Positions 9,745 through 20,420 are shown, counted from the first letter of the stretch. The stretch: DNA of 64,000 bases from Trichomonas vaginalis G3 (GCF_026262505.1 NC_067207.1:20924082-20988081); one strand, 5' to 3'. Notes: generated from the letters alone by a model not told the origin. Translations and numbers: made by a program.

Positions 9745-11193
9745 ATGACTTCTTTTTCCGAGTTCGATTTAGATGAAAGAATTATAGCTGGTTTATATGC
9801 AAGCAATCACTATAGAGCAACAAAAATTCAAGAGGAAACTATAAGTAACCTTGATAGTAATTCCAATATAATTTTAATGAGTCCTTCAGGCACAGGGAAA
9901 ACTTGTGCATTTAGCATATCTTTATTGAATCGAATTATAAAAAATTACACCAAGGAAGAAGGAAATATATATATAAAAGAGCAGAATAACTGTCCATTAG
10001 CTCTAATAATTGCTCCAACATCAGAATTAGTAAAACAAATTGAGATCGAGTTAAGAAAAATATCAAGAGACTTGCCTATTTTGATATCAAGTGTTGAAGG
10101 ATCATCGAAACTAGATGATGTCTGGGCAGATCTCAAAACATCACACATCCTAATTATAACACCAGGAATCTTAAACAAATATACTAAATCCAGAAACATA
10201 AAGTTCTTCAGAGTTATTTCTATTGTTATAGATGAATGGGACAAATTATTTTCAGACAAATATTTATTTTTGGAAATTGAGAAATTCTTTCAAAAGAAAA
10301 TGGTTAATCTTCAACAGATTATAGTTTCTTCAGCAACATGTAACCCAGAAGCTTTTCAAAAATTAACAAAGCTTTTCCCATTGGAATGGAAAATCATTTC
10401 ATCAGATATCCAAGAAAATAATATAAAATCGAGACATTTTCTTAAAAGAATTGGTTCCTTTGAGAAGAGAATCAAATTCACAATCAATTCACTTAGGAAA
10501 ATCAAATTTCAGCAAGCATTAATATTTTGCAATTTAAGAGAACTTGCTAGTTCATGCAATGATGCTCTAAACGCATGTGGTTTTCCTTCTTTTTATATTA
10601 GTTCACAAATTGATCAATCACAAAGAATTGATATTGTCGAAGAATTTCGCGATATGGAATATAGATGTTTAGTTACTACAGACTTAGTTGCACGAGGTTT
10701 GGATATTCCAACTGTAAATATTGTCATTAATCTCGACATGGCTCATGATCCCGAAACATTAAAACACAGAGTGGGACGTGTCGGACGGTTTGGGACCGAT
10801 GGAATGACAATAAGTCTTTTGAAAAGATCTGAATGTCGGCAAATTCCAGAAATTAAAAAAATTACAGGATTGAAATTTGAATCTTATTCTGAAAGTCAGC
10901 AATATCATATTGACTTACCACCAATAGGTAATGAAGATAAGCTGCAAAACTTTGAAAAACTTTTAGAATCTCAAGAAAAATGTAAAGATATCGAAGTTGA
11001 TATAAATCTTAATGAAAAAGGTGAAGAGGAAGAAGAAATACATGATGAAAATGAAGAAATTGGAGATATTGAAAAGCCGTCAAACGAAAAGCAAAATCCA
11101 GAGGAAGTTCCTCAAAACAGGCAAATTTGGTTTAGCCCTGAATATTGGGAAAACTATTATCAACAATGTCAAAAGTATCGACCTCCAATATGA
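9745..11193 (+). CDS. DEAD-box RNA helicase (DEWD variant)
   Basis: 482 aa from the ATG at 9745 (MTSFSEF). All core motifs can be read in order: Q motif (FSEFDLDERI...ATKIQEETI), Walker A SPSGTGKT, PTSELV (motif Ia), TPGIL (Ib), motif II as DEWD instead of DEAD, SSAT (III), FCNLRE (IV), TTDLVARGLDIP (V) and HRVGRVGRFG (VI). This architecture is that of eIF4A/DDX-type ATP-dependent RNA helicases. The C-terminus adds an acidic E-rich tail of about 70 residues. DEWD keeps the D and E needed for Mg-ATP, with Trp in place of Ala, and is unusual within the family. Neighbours on both sides are transcribed in the same direction with short spacers. Confidence 0.9.
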   Translation: MTSFSEFDLDERIIAGLYASNHYRATKIQEETISNLDSNSNIILMSPSGTGKTCAFSISLLNRIIKNYTKEEGNIYIKEQNNCPLALIIAPTSELVKQIEIELRKISRDLPILISSVEGSSKLDDVWADLKTSHILIITPGILNKYTKSRNIKFFRVISIVIDEWDKLFSDKYLFLEIEKFFQKKMVNLQQIIVSSATCNPEAFQKLTKLFPLEWKIISSDIQENNIKSRHFLKRIGSFEKRIKFTINSLRKIKFQQALIFCNLRELASSCNDALNACGFPSFYISSQIDQSQRIDIVEEFRDMEYRCLVTTDLVARGLDIPTVNIVINLDMAHDPETLKHRVGRVGRFGTDGMTISLLKRSECRQIPEIKKITGLKFESYSESQQYHIDLPPIGNEDKLQNFEKLLESQEKCKDIEVDINLNEKGEEEEEIHDENEEIGDIEKPSNEKQNPEEVPQNRQIWFSPEYWENYYQQCQKYRPPI

Positions 11194-11337
11194 GGAATAT
11201 TTTAAGATCTACTTTCTACTTTCTTTTGTCAAATCACCTTTTTTTGTGACAAAAAAAAGTATTATTTTTGTTCTAAATAAAGAATATAATATATTGTTTT
11301 AAGTTCAAGCGGTTGTAATTGACACTTTTATTGATAG

Positions 11338-13746
11338 ATGAGTTTTCGAGCGGAAGGAAAAAACGAATTAATCTCGCTACGTAATCAACTTGATTCAAAT
11401 GATCCAGCTCAACGCAAAATTGCAGCCAAAAGAGTTGTTGCAATGATGAGAGCTGGCGAAAATCTTTCAATTTTATTTTCTTCAATGTTACGTTGTGTAA
11501 AAACAAATGATATCGAATTAAAGAAATTAACATATCATTACTTAGTTACCTATGCAACCAGCGAGCCTGAACAATCTATTATGGCCGTCAATACTTTCAT
11601 TCAAGACAGCCAAGATTTTAATCCACTCATACGTGCGCTGGCTGTTCGTACTATGTGTAGAATTAAGATCGATACTGTTGCAGAGAACATGATTCTCCCT
11701 TTAAAGCAAACTCTTGCTGATAAAGACCCATACGTTCGAAAGACAGCAGCTTTAGCGGTTGCCAAGCTTTACGAAGTCATTCCTGAGCAAGTAGAAACAG
11801 CCCAAATCTTTCCAATTTTGATGAAATTATTATCAGACGAAAATCCTTTAGTTGTTTCTAATACAACAATTGCATTATTCGAAATTAACGAGCACAGAAC
11901 TACTCCTCTCTTCGTTCTCAACGAAAAGACAGTTTCTCCACTGATTGCTGCATTAACTCAATGCAGCGAGTGGGTTCAGACCAATCTTCTTGATTGCCTT
12001 TCAAAATACAAACCGCTCGAGGCAAAAGAAGCAGATTTCTTGATTGATAGACTTATTCCGTTTTTAAAGCATTCCAATCCGTCAGTATCCATTGGAGCTT
12101 TCAGATGCATCTTCATGTTCATGAATAAGTCCGAAAAACCTGAACAAGAAATCTTTTCAAACATTATTCCTCCATTCATCACAATGTGCTCTTCTGGTGA
12201 GCCAGAAATACAGTTTATTGTATTGAGAACTATTTCTCTTTTCGTTAACAAATATCCGAAAGCACTTTCAAAAGAAATCCGCGTTTTCTTCATTAAATAC
12301 AACGATCCTTCATACATTAAGATGGAAAAGCTCAATATTCTCATTCAGATTGTCTCACCCAAGAATATTACGCTCCTTCTTGACGAATTGGACGAATATT
12401 GCAACTCGGTCGATATCGGATTTGTCACAAAGTCGATAGAAATACTTGGCCAGCTTGCCACTAAAATCGAAGCATCCGCTCGTCGGGTTGTTGACATTCT
12501 TGTTCGTCAAGTTGAATCAAAGAACGATTTCGCATGCGAACAAGCCATTATCGTCATTACAGATATTCTCAGACGCTTCCCCGGAGAATTTGAGTCCGTT
12601 ATTACAGTTGTTTTCAAGAATATTGAGAATATTAAAAATTCCAGAGCGAAAGCATCAGCAATTTGGATACTCGGCGAGTATTGCCAGCGCATAGACAATG
12701 CATCCGACATATTAGATATGTTTATTGACTCATTCCACGACGAATCTCCCGAAGTTCAGATTGAATTGCTCACAGCTCTTGTTAAAGTATACTGTTTGAA
12801 GCCAGACGAGTCCAAGGACCAGCTCCAGTTCGTTCTCAACGAATCCATCAAGGAGAGCGTCCTTCCAGACGTCAGAAACAGAGCTCTCATTTACTGGCGC
12901 CTTCTTTCCGCAGATCCAGAAGCTGCAAAGAAGATTATTGTGTTCCCGAAGCATCTCACAGGCCAGAACAGCTCCAAGTTCACTCCACAAGTCCTTGACG
13001 AGCTTATTAAGAACATAGGAAATGTTTCTGGTGTTTTACATGTTGCTCCTGTTGATTTCATCAGAAGAGTTCGATACATGCCTGAAGATAATGATGAAGA
13101 AGTCGAGAATTACGATGTTTCATGGGATCTCGCCAAATCTCAGGAGAACTTGAACGTTTTCGTGTCTTGGCAATCACAAAAATTCTTTTTGAAAGTTGTA
13201 AACAAAAGCCAAGAAAAAATTTCCAATTTCGCACTCGCATTGAATAAGAATCCAATTGGAATAAATCTTGATCAAGACGTAAAGTTCCCTACAGAATTAC
13301 AATACGGAGAATCATTCGAAGTCCAGATTCCTATCAAAGTTTTGCCTGAAACAGCTGCAAACTTCGAACAAACTGACCTTCAATTTGCTTTGAGAACAAA
13401 TAGCGGTTTGGTAATGTTCACTTCACCTATCAACATTTATGCAGTTTGCAAACGAGTTGATGGTGTTAACAAGCAGAGTTTCGAGTCATCATGGACAATG
13501 GCACCAGGTGAAGATGCAATTTCGATCAAGGGAACAATGGCAGATAATGTTTATCTTGAATCAAAGAATATTTCAGTTGTTTCTAATGAAAACAACGTCA
13601 TCATGTGTGTTTTGAATTTCGGTAATTGTACATATCTTGTTAAGATGCGTCAGAGTGGTGAAGATGTTCAAATATTAGTCCGTGGTCAGAATAACTTATT
13701 CCCTATTATCAGAAACAATGCTCAATCTCTATTTCTTCTTCAATAA
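11338..13746 (+). CDS. Beta-adaptin, large subunit of an AP clathrin-adaptor complex
   Basis: 802 aa. The N-terminal trunk is a helical-repeat (HEAT/ARM) solenoid with typical beta-adaptin sequence (ELISLRNQLDS, KRVVAMMRAG, NTFIQDSQDFNPLIRALAVRTM, DKDPYVRKTAALAVAK). The last about 180 residues are beta-rich and resemble the ear/appendage region. Beta-adaptins bind clathrin and sorting signals at the trans-Golgi network or plasma membrane. The protein is shorter than the roughly 900-950 aa of animal beta1/beta2, mostly because the hinge is short. The gene is intact. Codon use is less A/T-biased in the middle, as expected for a well-expressed housekeeping gene. Confidence 0.88.
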   Translation: MSFRAEGKNELISLRNQLDSNDPAQRKIAAKRVVAMMRAGENLSILFSSMLRCVKTNDIELKKLTYHYLVTYATSEPEQSIMAVNTFIQDSQDFNPLIRALAVRTMCRIKIDTVAENMILPLKQTLADKDPYVRKTAALAVAKLYEVIPEQVETAQIFPILMKLLSDENPLVVSNTTIALFEINEHRTTPLFVLNEKTVSPLIAALTQCSEWVQTNLLDCLSKYKPLEAKEADFLIDRLIPFLKHSNPSVSIGAFRCIFMFMNKSEKPEQEIFSNIIPPFITMCSSGEPEIQFIVLRTISLFVNKYPKALSKEIRVFFIKYNDPSYIKMEKLNILIQIVSPKNITLLLDELDEYCNSVDIGFVTKSIEILGQLATKIEASARRVVDILVRQVESKNDFACEQAIIVITDILRRFPGEFESVITVVFKNIENIKNSRAKASAIWILGEYCQRIDNASDILDMFIDSFHDESPEVQIELLTALVKVYCLKPDESKDQLQFVLNESIKESVLPDVRNRALIYWRLLSADPEAAKKIIVFPKHLTGQNSSKFTPQVLDELIKNIGNVSGVLHVAPVDFIRRVRYMPEDNDEEVENYDVSWDLAKSQENLNVFVSWQSQKFFLKVVNKSQEKISNFALALNKNPIGINLDQDVKFPTELQYGESFEVQIPIKVLPETAANFEQTDLQFALRTNSGLVMFTSPINIYAVCKRVDGVNKQSFESSWTMAPGEDAISIKGTMADNVYLESKNISVVSNENNVIMCVLNFGNCTYLVKMRQSGEDVQILVRGQNNLFPIIRNNAQSLFLLQ

Positions 13747-14893
13747 CAATTATTTATAAATATTTTTAAAAGAAAATAAAAACTCTATTTTTATATATAC
13801 ATAATGATCTCATATTTTGATTGTTTTTTGATTTAAAATGCTATTAACAAAAAACCCTCCGATGTCAAAAACTAAAAATGGCTTAAAAAATCGTGTTCGA
13901 AAGAGTACTCCTTTTTGAGCACCTATATTAAATGAGCGGAGTTCATCCATTTTCGGCCTTATTATGATTTTTGATTTAATATTATATACGTGCATGCAAA
14001 GCCAAGTCATGACATTATATTTGATCTGCAAAACATCCAAGTTTTGAGTCTCTATTGTCAAAAATTGAGATTGTGTCAGAAAGTGGTTATTGAACCCTAA
14101 AAAGTCGTCAATTTTACAAAGTCGAGTTTAAAAATGTAAAAACAGCTAAGCAATTGATAAAAGACAGCGGGATTGTTTAGTTTAGATAATTTCATAAAGG
14201 ATGACAAGAGATATGAAATATTATTCTCAAATAAATCACAAGATTATTTGCGAAATCTTCAAAGAATTTTTGATTTCCCCAACAATAGATATTATGGTTT
14301 AAAATTACTATTATACTATAATCTCTTCAAGAAAACGTCTGAACATCCATTGTTTAATGCATAAAATCCAAGAGTAGGTGCCAAAAGTGCTTACTCTTAA
14401 ACAACCGTCGGATTTCCGGGTGAAATCGTGACACACTTTCGTCTTTCGTAGGCAGTGGTGGTTGTTACAAAAGGTAACTTCGAATGTAGCGTGAAATCTG
14501 CAAAAAAAATTCTGAAATTTGAATGGAGAACACAAAAATTGAATAGTTTACGTCAATAAAAAAGAGAAAAATGAAACCAATGTGTCTCGAACCTAGGACT
14601 TAGAGCAGCAAGCCCACTGTTTATCCCATTACATATTACACTACATGCATCTCTCACCTCAGTGAATGAGATCAACTATATGATAACTTTTTCCCCATTA
14701 TATTCTTGTGGAAAAGTGACAAATAGCAACTTTGACCCTCTCTCAAAAATCCAATTGCCATTTTACAGTCATGTCAAATGAAAAAGATTTTTCTCTACCT
14801 CTTTAATAAAGTAATTCTCTGTATAATGCTTAATGTATATTTTATGTTTTTTTCGTGTCGTTTTGATGGCATATTAAATCTCATCCGCTGCTC
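13747..14893. other. Intergenic region with possible gene remnant
   Basis: Mostly unassignable. A 63-codon open frame at 14173-14364 (N- and Y-rich) has protein-like composition but no recognisable family and may be a gene remnant. Around 14583-14640 the minus strand looks superficially like a tRNA (GGTTCGAG with a stem before it), but the T-arm does not pair, so no tRNA is called. Confidence 0.4.
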
Positions 14894-14901
14894 TCAAATT
14901 G
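14894..14901 (+). promoter_or_regulatory. Initiator-like motif TCAAATTG
   Basis: This word lies about 30 nt upstream of the ATG at 14932 of the transporter gene and has the same TCAAATT core seen before other host genes in this window. An intervening ATG at 14918 is out of frame, so the Inr position does not by itself decide the start. Confidence 0.4.
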
Positions 14902-14931
14902 AGAGGAAAAAATTGTAATGAATTCAAAAAA

Positions 14932-16164
14932 ATGGGTTTCTTCCGGAAAGAATTACTCTATGTTATAGTCATCATATTCGGATCCATGAACTTTGGTGAA
15001 ACAATGGCCTATTGGAGCCCAGCTAACAAGCAAATGACAGCAGATCTTCAAATTAGTGATTTTGCAGGAACAGTTTTCAACACACTTCCTGCTTTCATGG
15101 GTATCATTACACCATTCTTCATCCACATTCCAATTAACAAGCTTGGCCGTAGACTTACTTCTTGCATTACAGGTATTTCTGCCGTTGTTGGTTGGTTACT
15201 TATCCCAATTGCCAACGAAAAGTTATGGATTTTCGCGTTCATTGGTCGTACAATCCTTGGCTTAACAGTTGGTTCATTCTCAACCGTCTGCCCATTGTAC
15301 ATTACAGAGATTTCTCCAACAGAGGTTCGTGGTTCATATGGTATTTTACACCAGTTTGGCGTTGTTATCGGTGCTTGCCTTTGCTACTTGCTTGGTATTT
15401 GGATCAATTGGCGCTACCTCGCTTTGATCCTTGCCCTTCAGCCATTCATCCATGTTGTATTCATCTACTGCGTCCCAGAATCACCACACCAAGATCATGA
15501 AGAAATTCCAGGATCAAAGAAGGAAAGCTTATTCTCCAAGAAATTCATTAAACCAATCTTGGTTTCATCCCTTCTTATGTTCTTCCAGCAATTCTCTGGC
15601 TGCAATGGCTTCCTTTCCAACCTTGAGAAGATTTTCAGCGATGCTGGTTCTTCAATCAGGCCATCTGTTGCCGCTTTCCTTGTCGGACTTTCTGGTCTCG
15701 TTGCAACAGGTTTCTCTGCACCACTTGTTGCCTGCATTGGCCACCGTCCAGCCTGGCATATTTCTTCAGTCTGCTGTGCCTTGGCTCTTCTCATCGCCGC
15801 TCTCAACTACTGGTTTAACTGGTCTAAAGTCATCCCAGCCATCATGATGATTTTGGATAATCTCATGTTTGGATTTGGCCTTGGTCCAATTCCATGGGTT
15901 ATCACTCCAGAACTCTTCCCAGACTCTGTCAGACCAGTTGCAACATCAATCATGACAACACTTAACTGGACATTCGCTGCAATCGTTATGATGATTTGGC
16001 CACCAATGTCAAAGTACCTCAAGTTTGGTGTTTCAATGGCTATCTATGCAGGCATCTGCTTTGCAGCCTTTGGCTGGGGCATTTTCATGCTCCCAGATAC
16101 ACATGGAAAGGAAATGGGCGCAATCTTTGAAGAAAAGGCAGAGCCACTCCTTTCTAACAACTAA
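14932..16164 (+). CDS. MFS sugar/hexose transporter
   Basis: 410 aa from the ATG at 14932 (MGFFRKE). About 12 hydrophobic segments are visible. Sugar-porter signatures appear in order: the LGRR loop between TM2 and TM3, PLYITEISPTEVRG after TM4, the PESP motif after TM6, FQQFSG in TM7, and GFGLGPIPWVITPELFP towards TM10. This is the pattern of facilitative hexose transporters in the plasma membrane. Codons are richer in C-ending choices than in neighbouring genes, as expected for high expression. It is a little shorter than the usual 450-500 aa because of short termini. No break is seen. Confidence 0.9.
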   Translation: MGFFRKELLYVIVIIFGSMNFGETMAYWSPANKQMTADLQISDFAGTVFNTLPAFMGIITPFFIHIPINKLGRRLTSCITGISAVVGWLLIPIANEKLWIFAFIGRTILGLTVGSFSTVCPLYITEISPTEVRGSYGILHQFGVVIGACLCYLLGIWINWRYLALILALQPFIHVVFIYCVPESPHQDHEEIPGSKKESLFSKKFIKPILVSSLLMFFQQFSGCNGFLSNLEKIFSDAGSSIRPSVAAFLVGLSGLVATGFSAPLVACIGHRPAWHISSVCCALALLIAALNYWFNWSKVIPAIMMILDNLMFGFGLGPIPWVITPELFPDSVRPVATSIMTTLNWTFAAIVMMIWPPMSKYLKFGVSMAIYAGICFAAFGWGIFMLPDTHGKEMGAIFEEKAEPLLSNN

Positions 16165-16614
16165 TACTAAAACCTAAATTCTTTTGCATTAATTATAACA
16201 TTAATTTGATATTTATCGAACAAAAATCAGCAATAAATTGGTTAATGGAAAGATATTGTATGCAAAATATGGGTTTGTAGTGATGAAAATCATTTACTGA
16301 CCATCCAAATTCATTAGAATATTAATTCAAATTAAATTTTGCAATTTTCAATTATTTCATGAATAGAAAACAAAAAGTCACTCTGAGACTATCAGAGTTT
16401 TTAGTTCCGAAGAATGGAATTCCAATTGGAATGTAATCTTCTTTTATGACCAGCAAAAAGAAATGATTTACCGATTTTGGTGATTGGCATATAATACACG
16501 CCAACGTGGTAATTAATGAATGAAGTGTGCTGCAGTGTTCGCTATATTTTTCATGTTGATTGTTTTCAAATTTTTCTATAAAAAAAATTGAATGCAACGG
16601 CATTTTTTCATATT
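16165..16614. other. Intergenic spacer
   Basis: AT-rich with no supported gene. A TTTTTTCATATT initiator-like word immediately precedes the Ras-like start codon. Confidence 0.5.
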
Positions 16615-17214
16615 ATGAAAATAACAATCTCTGTTCTAGATATAGGTAATCCACAATCAGGAAAAGCTGGTCTTGCATTGCATTACGCAAGAGGTACATA
16701 TAATGAAAATGACCAAGTTCCGCCTGACGGAAAACTTAACAGGCAAGTTACCTTTGACGGTAATTACGTTGATATGGAGATATACGATCCTCCAGGTCAG
16801 AATGACTTTTCTGATGCATAAACGAGACTTATTCAACAATGCGATGGCTTTTTCCTAGTTTTCCGTGTTGATAACAAAGAGAGTTTCGAATACTTGCAAG
16901 AAGTCTATAATGAAATTGTCCGTGTCAAAGGCCCAAAGACACCTGTTGTAATTGTTGGAAATTACTGTGATTTACCCCAACCACATGTAGTTCCATATCA
17001 ATATGCCCAGGAACAATCTGCTAGACTTTTTAACAATGCACCTGTTTATGGAGTTTGCCATAGTAATCCAAATACCATTATTCAAGCTTACGAAACCCTC
17101 GCTCGTCGTGTTTTCAAGAAACATCATAAGGATGAGTCCTCTTCTTCTTCATCATCATCAAAGAAGAAGAAGAAACCACAACAGCCAGAAGCTGGATGCT
17201 GCCGTATTGTATAA
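16615..17214 (+). pseudogene. Ras-superfamily GTPase with in-frame TAA
   Basis: About 199 codons in one frame, interrupted by a single TAA at 16819-16821. Before the stop are a degenerate P-loop (GNPQSGKA, with Ala in place of Ser/Thr) and DPPGQ in place of the switch-II DxxGQ. After it, in the same frame, come the beta4 strand FFLVFRVD, GNYCDL in place of NKxD, a Ser/Lys-rich tail and a C-terminal CRIV that fits CAAX prenylation. The frame continuing so cleanly past the TAA points to a recent nonsense mutation or a translated stop. Divergence of the P-loop and NKxD motifs suggests weak or no GTP hydrolysis even before the break. Neighbouring host genes are intact. Confidence 0.75.
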
Positions 17215-17710
17215 AGAAAAATAATTTTTTTTATTGATATCAATTTCACAACTTCTTGTGATAAGTATAGCCGTCACTCAAATTTTTATATTAAATATGC
17301 ATATCTTAAACAATTTTGTTAGAAAATTTTTCATGTTTGATCATCCAAAAATGAACATAAGTACCAATGCTGAGAAACATAAACCATTGTAAGTTGATGA
17401 GCTGTGTGCAGCTTGAGACAGAAGATATAGAAAGTTTATATATCAAATTTAGTGCTAATAGTTAATAATATAAATTAAAAATTCCTTGCAATGCATGGTA
17501 AAACTCCACTGGTGTAAATGGAGTATATTATAAATAGTTATCCTCATTTGAAAAAAAAATATTAAGATTGAATGAAAAAAAAATATTTAATGGAACGAAA
17601 GACCAATTGCCGACATAAAATATACCCTTTTCTTTTTCTCAATCCCTTAATGTAATATATTAAATAACAAACATTTTTTTTACATTAAAAAAAAACAAAA
17701 TTCAATAGTA
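17215..17710. other. Convergent intergenic spacer
   Basis: This lies between the convergent 3' ends of the Ras-like gene and the cPGS/nuclease-like gene. It is poly-A/T-rich with no open frame or repeat of note. Confidence 0.5.
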
Positions 17711-19939
17711 TTACTCTGTTCCTTTGTCCTCTGGTTCACTTACTAATGTTGAACCTTGTATTATTTGATTGATTTCGTTAACTCTATTCATCAAATTTGA
17801 TCTTTGTCTGAAGAAAGCCTCTTTTTCGCCGGGATTAAGTTTGATTACGTACTTTCCAAGGTGCCTCATCTTATCCCTTTGCTCCATCATGTTCCTTTCG
17901 ATGAGATCTTTTCGGCCACCCCAGTTTCCGCTCAAATACTTAATACAGTGGAGGCCAGAAAACCTCCTCGTTGCGGCCAAGGCATTCAAAATTCCGAAAA
18001 TAAGAGCTAATCCCATACCTTTCGCAGTAAACTTCGCGTAGCCGTTAATAACGTCATGTTCGCCAATGGACATGCCACAGACTTTAAGAGTTTCCTCCGA
18101 AAAGAAACAGAAATTGTTCGGTAATACGATAAAATCTGCACATTTCGGATACATCTTCAAAATTGAAGGAATCTTCTCCTCAATGTCCGTAGATGGCGCG
18201 AAACTGAAAATTCCGGTAATAATTTTGCCTTTTAGAGGATCTTCGACAATATGACCGTCAGCAAGCTGCAAAGTAGCATGGGAAGGCATCAGAGCCTTTA
18301 CTGGCCTCATTTGGCTCAAGGCTTTCTTTAAAGATTCTTGAGTTAGCGTTGTTTTAACCTCAATTACGCCTAAAACAGAATCTGCTGGGACAGGAGAGAT
18401 AACTGTATCGGTTCCATCAATAGTAAATCTCGGGCAGGCATCGTTAACGATGATTACGTCGAGTTGGCCGGTTTGATTCATCGAACAATCAATAATTTCG
18501 CCGGTAGTGACTCGAAAGCCAGTAGGAAGGTGGGATCGTAAAAATAGTCGGACAAATGCCTCTCTGTTTGCGCTATCGTTGTTGAGAACAAACAATTCTT
18601 TTTCTGATGCTTGAGATAAGGCCATAATGATATCAACCTGGGCCTCAAAGTGGTCTTTGAGAGGTGGAGATAGTTGGTTGTTGAAGAATTTGTTGATGTA
18701 TTTACGTAATGAGTCATTTATGAAATTAAGTTCGAGGGAAGTGTATAAAATTGTTTTCTTGTTATCAATATTCGGAATAGATTGATTAATTGTTACTAAT
18801 ATGACGTCTGCGTTGCTGCTATTGATTGTATTTACGATTGAGTTCAAACTTTCATCTGTTTGCATATTTAATGGGTATAATGGTGACGTAGATCTTTGTA
18901 TTTGTATTGCGCCGTATTTGCTAGCAATTTGTGGTCCGTTTTCGACATTTTCAGGATCAATAACTAAAACTGATCGATTTGCCATTTCTTGAGCATGAGG
19001 ATCATCAATGACTGCTTGCGATAATGCATACATAACAGTATGCTCTTTGAGAATGTTATCAATTGAAATTTTCACTTGTCTTGGCAGTTCTTTCGATCCT
19101 CTCTCAAGAACAATAATATTTTCACTGACCATGACGTTAACTATGCCTGGCCAAAGAGATTTCGAACGAACATTATCAAGAGTTTCGGCTGAAACAACAC
19201 AAAATTCTGCATCAGCGTTAATATAAGGAATTTCGCATGCGCTCGCATCGAAAACAATAATATTTGCACATTGCTCGGCGCATATTACGGATTTTCTGTA
19301 ATCTGCTGTAACAAAAATTTTATATGCGCCACAAGCTTGGTAATTCTTAATTTGAGTCTCTTCTTCTGGTGTAAATAAGCCTGGTTCGATCACATCATCT
19401 TGATTAAACTCGTAATGAGGTGATTTTTCGATGTAAAATACATCATCTTTGACTTGGAATCGATGTAATGGGTAAATGATAGCAACTCTGTCATAATTTT
19501 TCTTTAGTAATGAGCAGAAGTATAAGCCAACTTGCGTTTTGCCTAATTTTGGTGCAAGAGAAGTTAAAGTAATTACAGGTTTAAAAGATTTAACTACAAG
19601 AGATGCTTTCGGTAAGAACTCAAATCCACATGTACCGGTTGAAAGAATTCTGTTGATAAGAGACTGAACAACTGGCATTGGAATATTTTGCGCTTGAATG
19701 ACGCAAGTTTGGATTCTTTTTTCAACAATAGTTCGTTCTAAACTCCTTAGAGAATATATTGAGTGAGGATGTTTGTAGATTCCTTTAAAATGTCGAATCG
19801 GAGGTTCACCATCTTCGCAATAGACAAATCCAACAACTTCGCGATCTTGTGCTTGAGCAAAATATCTCCAATAAATGTGAAATGTTGAAAAATCACATCC
19901 CAATATCAAAGTTCGAGTTCTAGGTGATTGAGTTGCCAT
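17711..19939 (-). CDS. Fusion: cyclic-2,3-diphosphoglycerate-synthetase-like P-loop region + PD-(D/E)XK nuclease-like (DUF6602-type) domain
   Basis: 742 aa. The first about 330 residues follow the layout of the archaeal/bacterial cPGS-like family: an N-terminal Rossmann strand (LILGCDFSTFH), GIYKHPHSIYSL, NIPMPVVQSLINRIL, then a degenerate P-loop (SLAPKLGKT, Lys134-Thr135), and ANIIVFDAS later. The C-terminal part matches the style of DUF6602 proteins, which are nuclease-like: GFRVTTGEIID, QLDVIIVND (Asp494) and VIEVKTTLT (Glu527, Lys529), giving a D...ExK site. I know of no characterised eukaryotic protein with this pairing. The C-terminal about 60 residues are charged and helical. Domain assignments are from motif memory and would need a profile search; start ATG 19939 is supported by an Inr word. 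Confidence 0.6.
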   Translation of the reverse strand: MATQSPRTRTLILGCDFSTFHIYWRYFAQAQDREVVGFVYCEDGEPPIRHFKGIYKHPHSIYSLRSLERTIVEKRIQTCVIQAQNIPMPVVQSLINRILSTGTCGFEFLPKASLVVKSFKPVITLTSLAPKLGKTQVGLYFCSLLKKNYDRVAIIYPLHRFQVKDDVFYIEKSPHYEFNQDDVIEPGLFTPEEETQIKNYQACGAYKIFVTADYRKSVICAEQCANIIVFDASACEIPYINADAEFCVVSAETLDNVRSKSLWPGIVNVMVSENIIVLERGSKELPRQVKISIDNILKEHTVMYALSQAVIDDPHAQEMANRSVLVIDPENVENGPQIASKYGAIQIQRSTSPLYPLNMQTDESLNSIVNTINSSNADVILVTINQSIPNIDNKKTILYTSLELNFINDSLRKYINKFFNNQLSPPLKDHFEAQVDIIMALSQASEKELFVLNNDSANREAFVRLFLRSHLPTGFRVTTGEIIDCSMNQTGQLDVIIVNDACPRFTIDGTDTVISPVPADSVLGVIEVKTTLTQESLKKALSQMRPVKALMPSHATLQLADGHIVEDPLKGKIITGIFSFAPSTDIEEKIPSILKMYPKCADFIVLPNNFCFFSEETLKVCGMSIGEHDVINGYAKFTAKGMGLALIFGILNALAATRRFSGLHCIKYLSGNWGGRKDLIERNMMEQRDKMRHLGKYVIKLNPGEKEAFFRQRSNLMNRVNEINQIIQGSTLVSEPEDKGTE

Positions 19940-19947
19940 AAATTTGA
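19940..19947 (-). promoter_or_regulatory. Initiator-like motif TCAAATTT adjoining the start codon
   Basis: On the minus strand the word TCAAATTT directly precedes the ATG of the cPGS/nuclease-like gene. It has the same core and spacing as the motif before the PARP-like gene, which supports the start chosen. Confidence 0.55.
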
Positions 19948-20373
19948 CAAAAAAATACTGAAAAATACAGTAAAAAAAAGAATTCAGAATAAAGGGTATT
20001 TATTTACTGAAACTTGTTGGGGAATAACTTTTTAGTGATCTGCTGCTAAGGCCTCCAGCAAAGAAATAGCAGATTAAATAGTAGTTAAATGGAAATTATC
20101 TGCATTATTGTGATATCATGACAAAAGTATCCCCTTAATGTATTTGTTATATTATAACAGTTGAAGAGCGATCATTTAGATAATTCTTATATGATATAAA
20201 TCGAATAATTCCATAATTATTTATTATTTGAGTTTATAGAATAAAAAAATGATTCTGCGCAGGAATAAAATGAGTAATTATGATTCGGAAAATAATACCA
20301 AAACTGATTTGGATCTTCATCAAGTTTAAATGGTGTGAAAAAGTGTCATTATAATAAAATAAACAAAAAAAAT
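19948..20373. other. Intergenic spacer
   Basis: AT-rich spacer with no supported gene. Confidence 0.45.
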
Positions 20374-20383
20374 ATTAAGGGTG

Positions 20384-20420
20384 CACCCGTATGTACGTTT
20401 ATTTGAGAGGAGGAGGATTA
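20384..20420. repeat. 37-bp direct repeat, copy 1
   Basis: It begins CACCCGTATGTACG and ends AGGAGGAGGATTA. An identical copy lies at 20766-20802, 382 bp away, inside the same element. Confidence 0.8.

Noticed and set aside
14583-14640. tRNA-like sequence on the minus strand (GGTTCGAG preceded by a GGGCTT/AAGTCC stem)
   Set aside because: The T-arm does not pair and the loop sizes are wrong. Not called as a tRNA.
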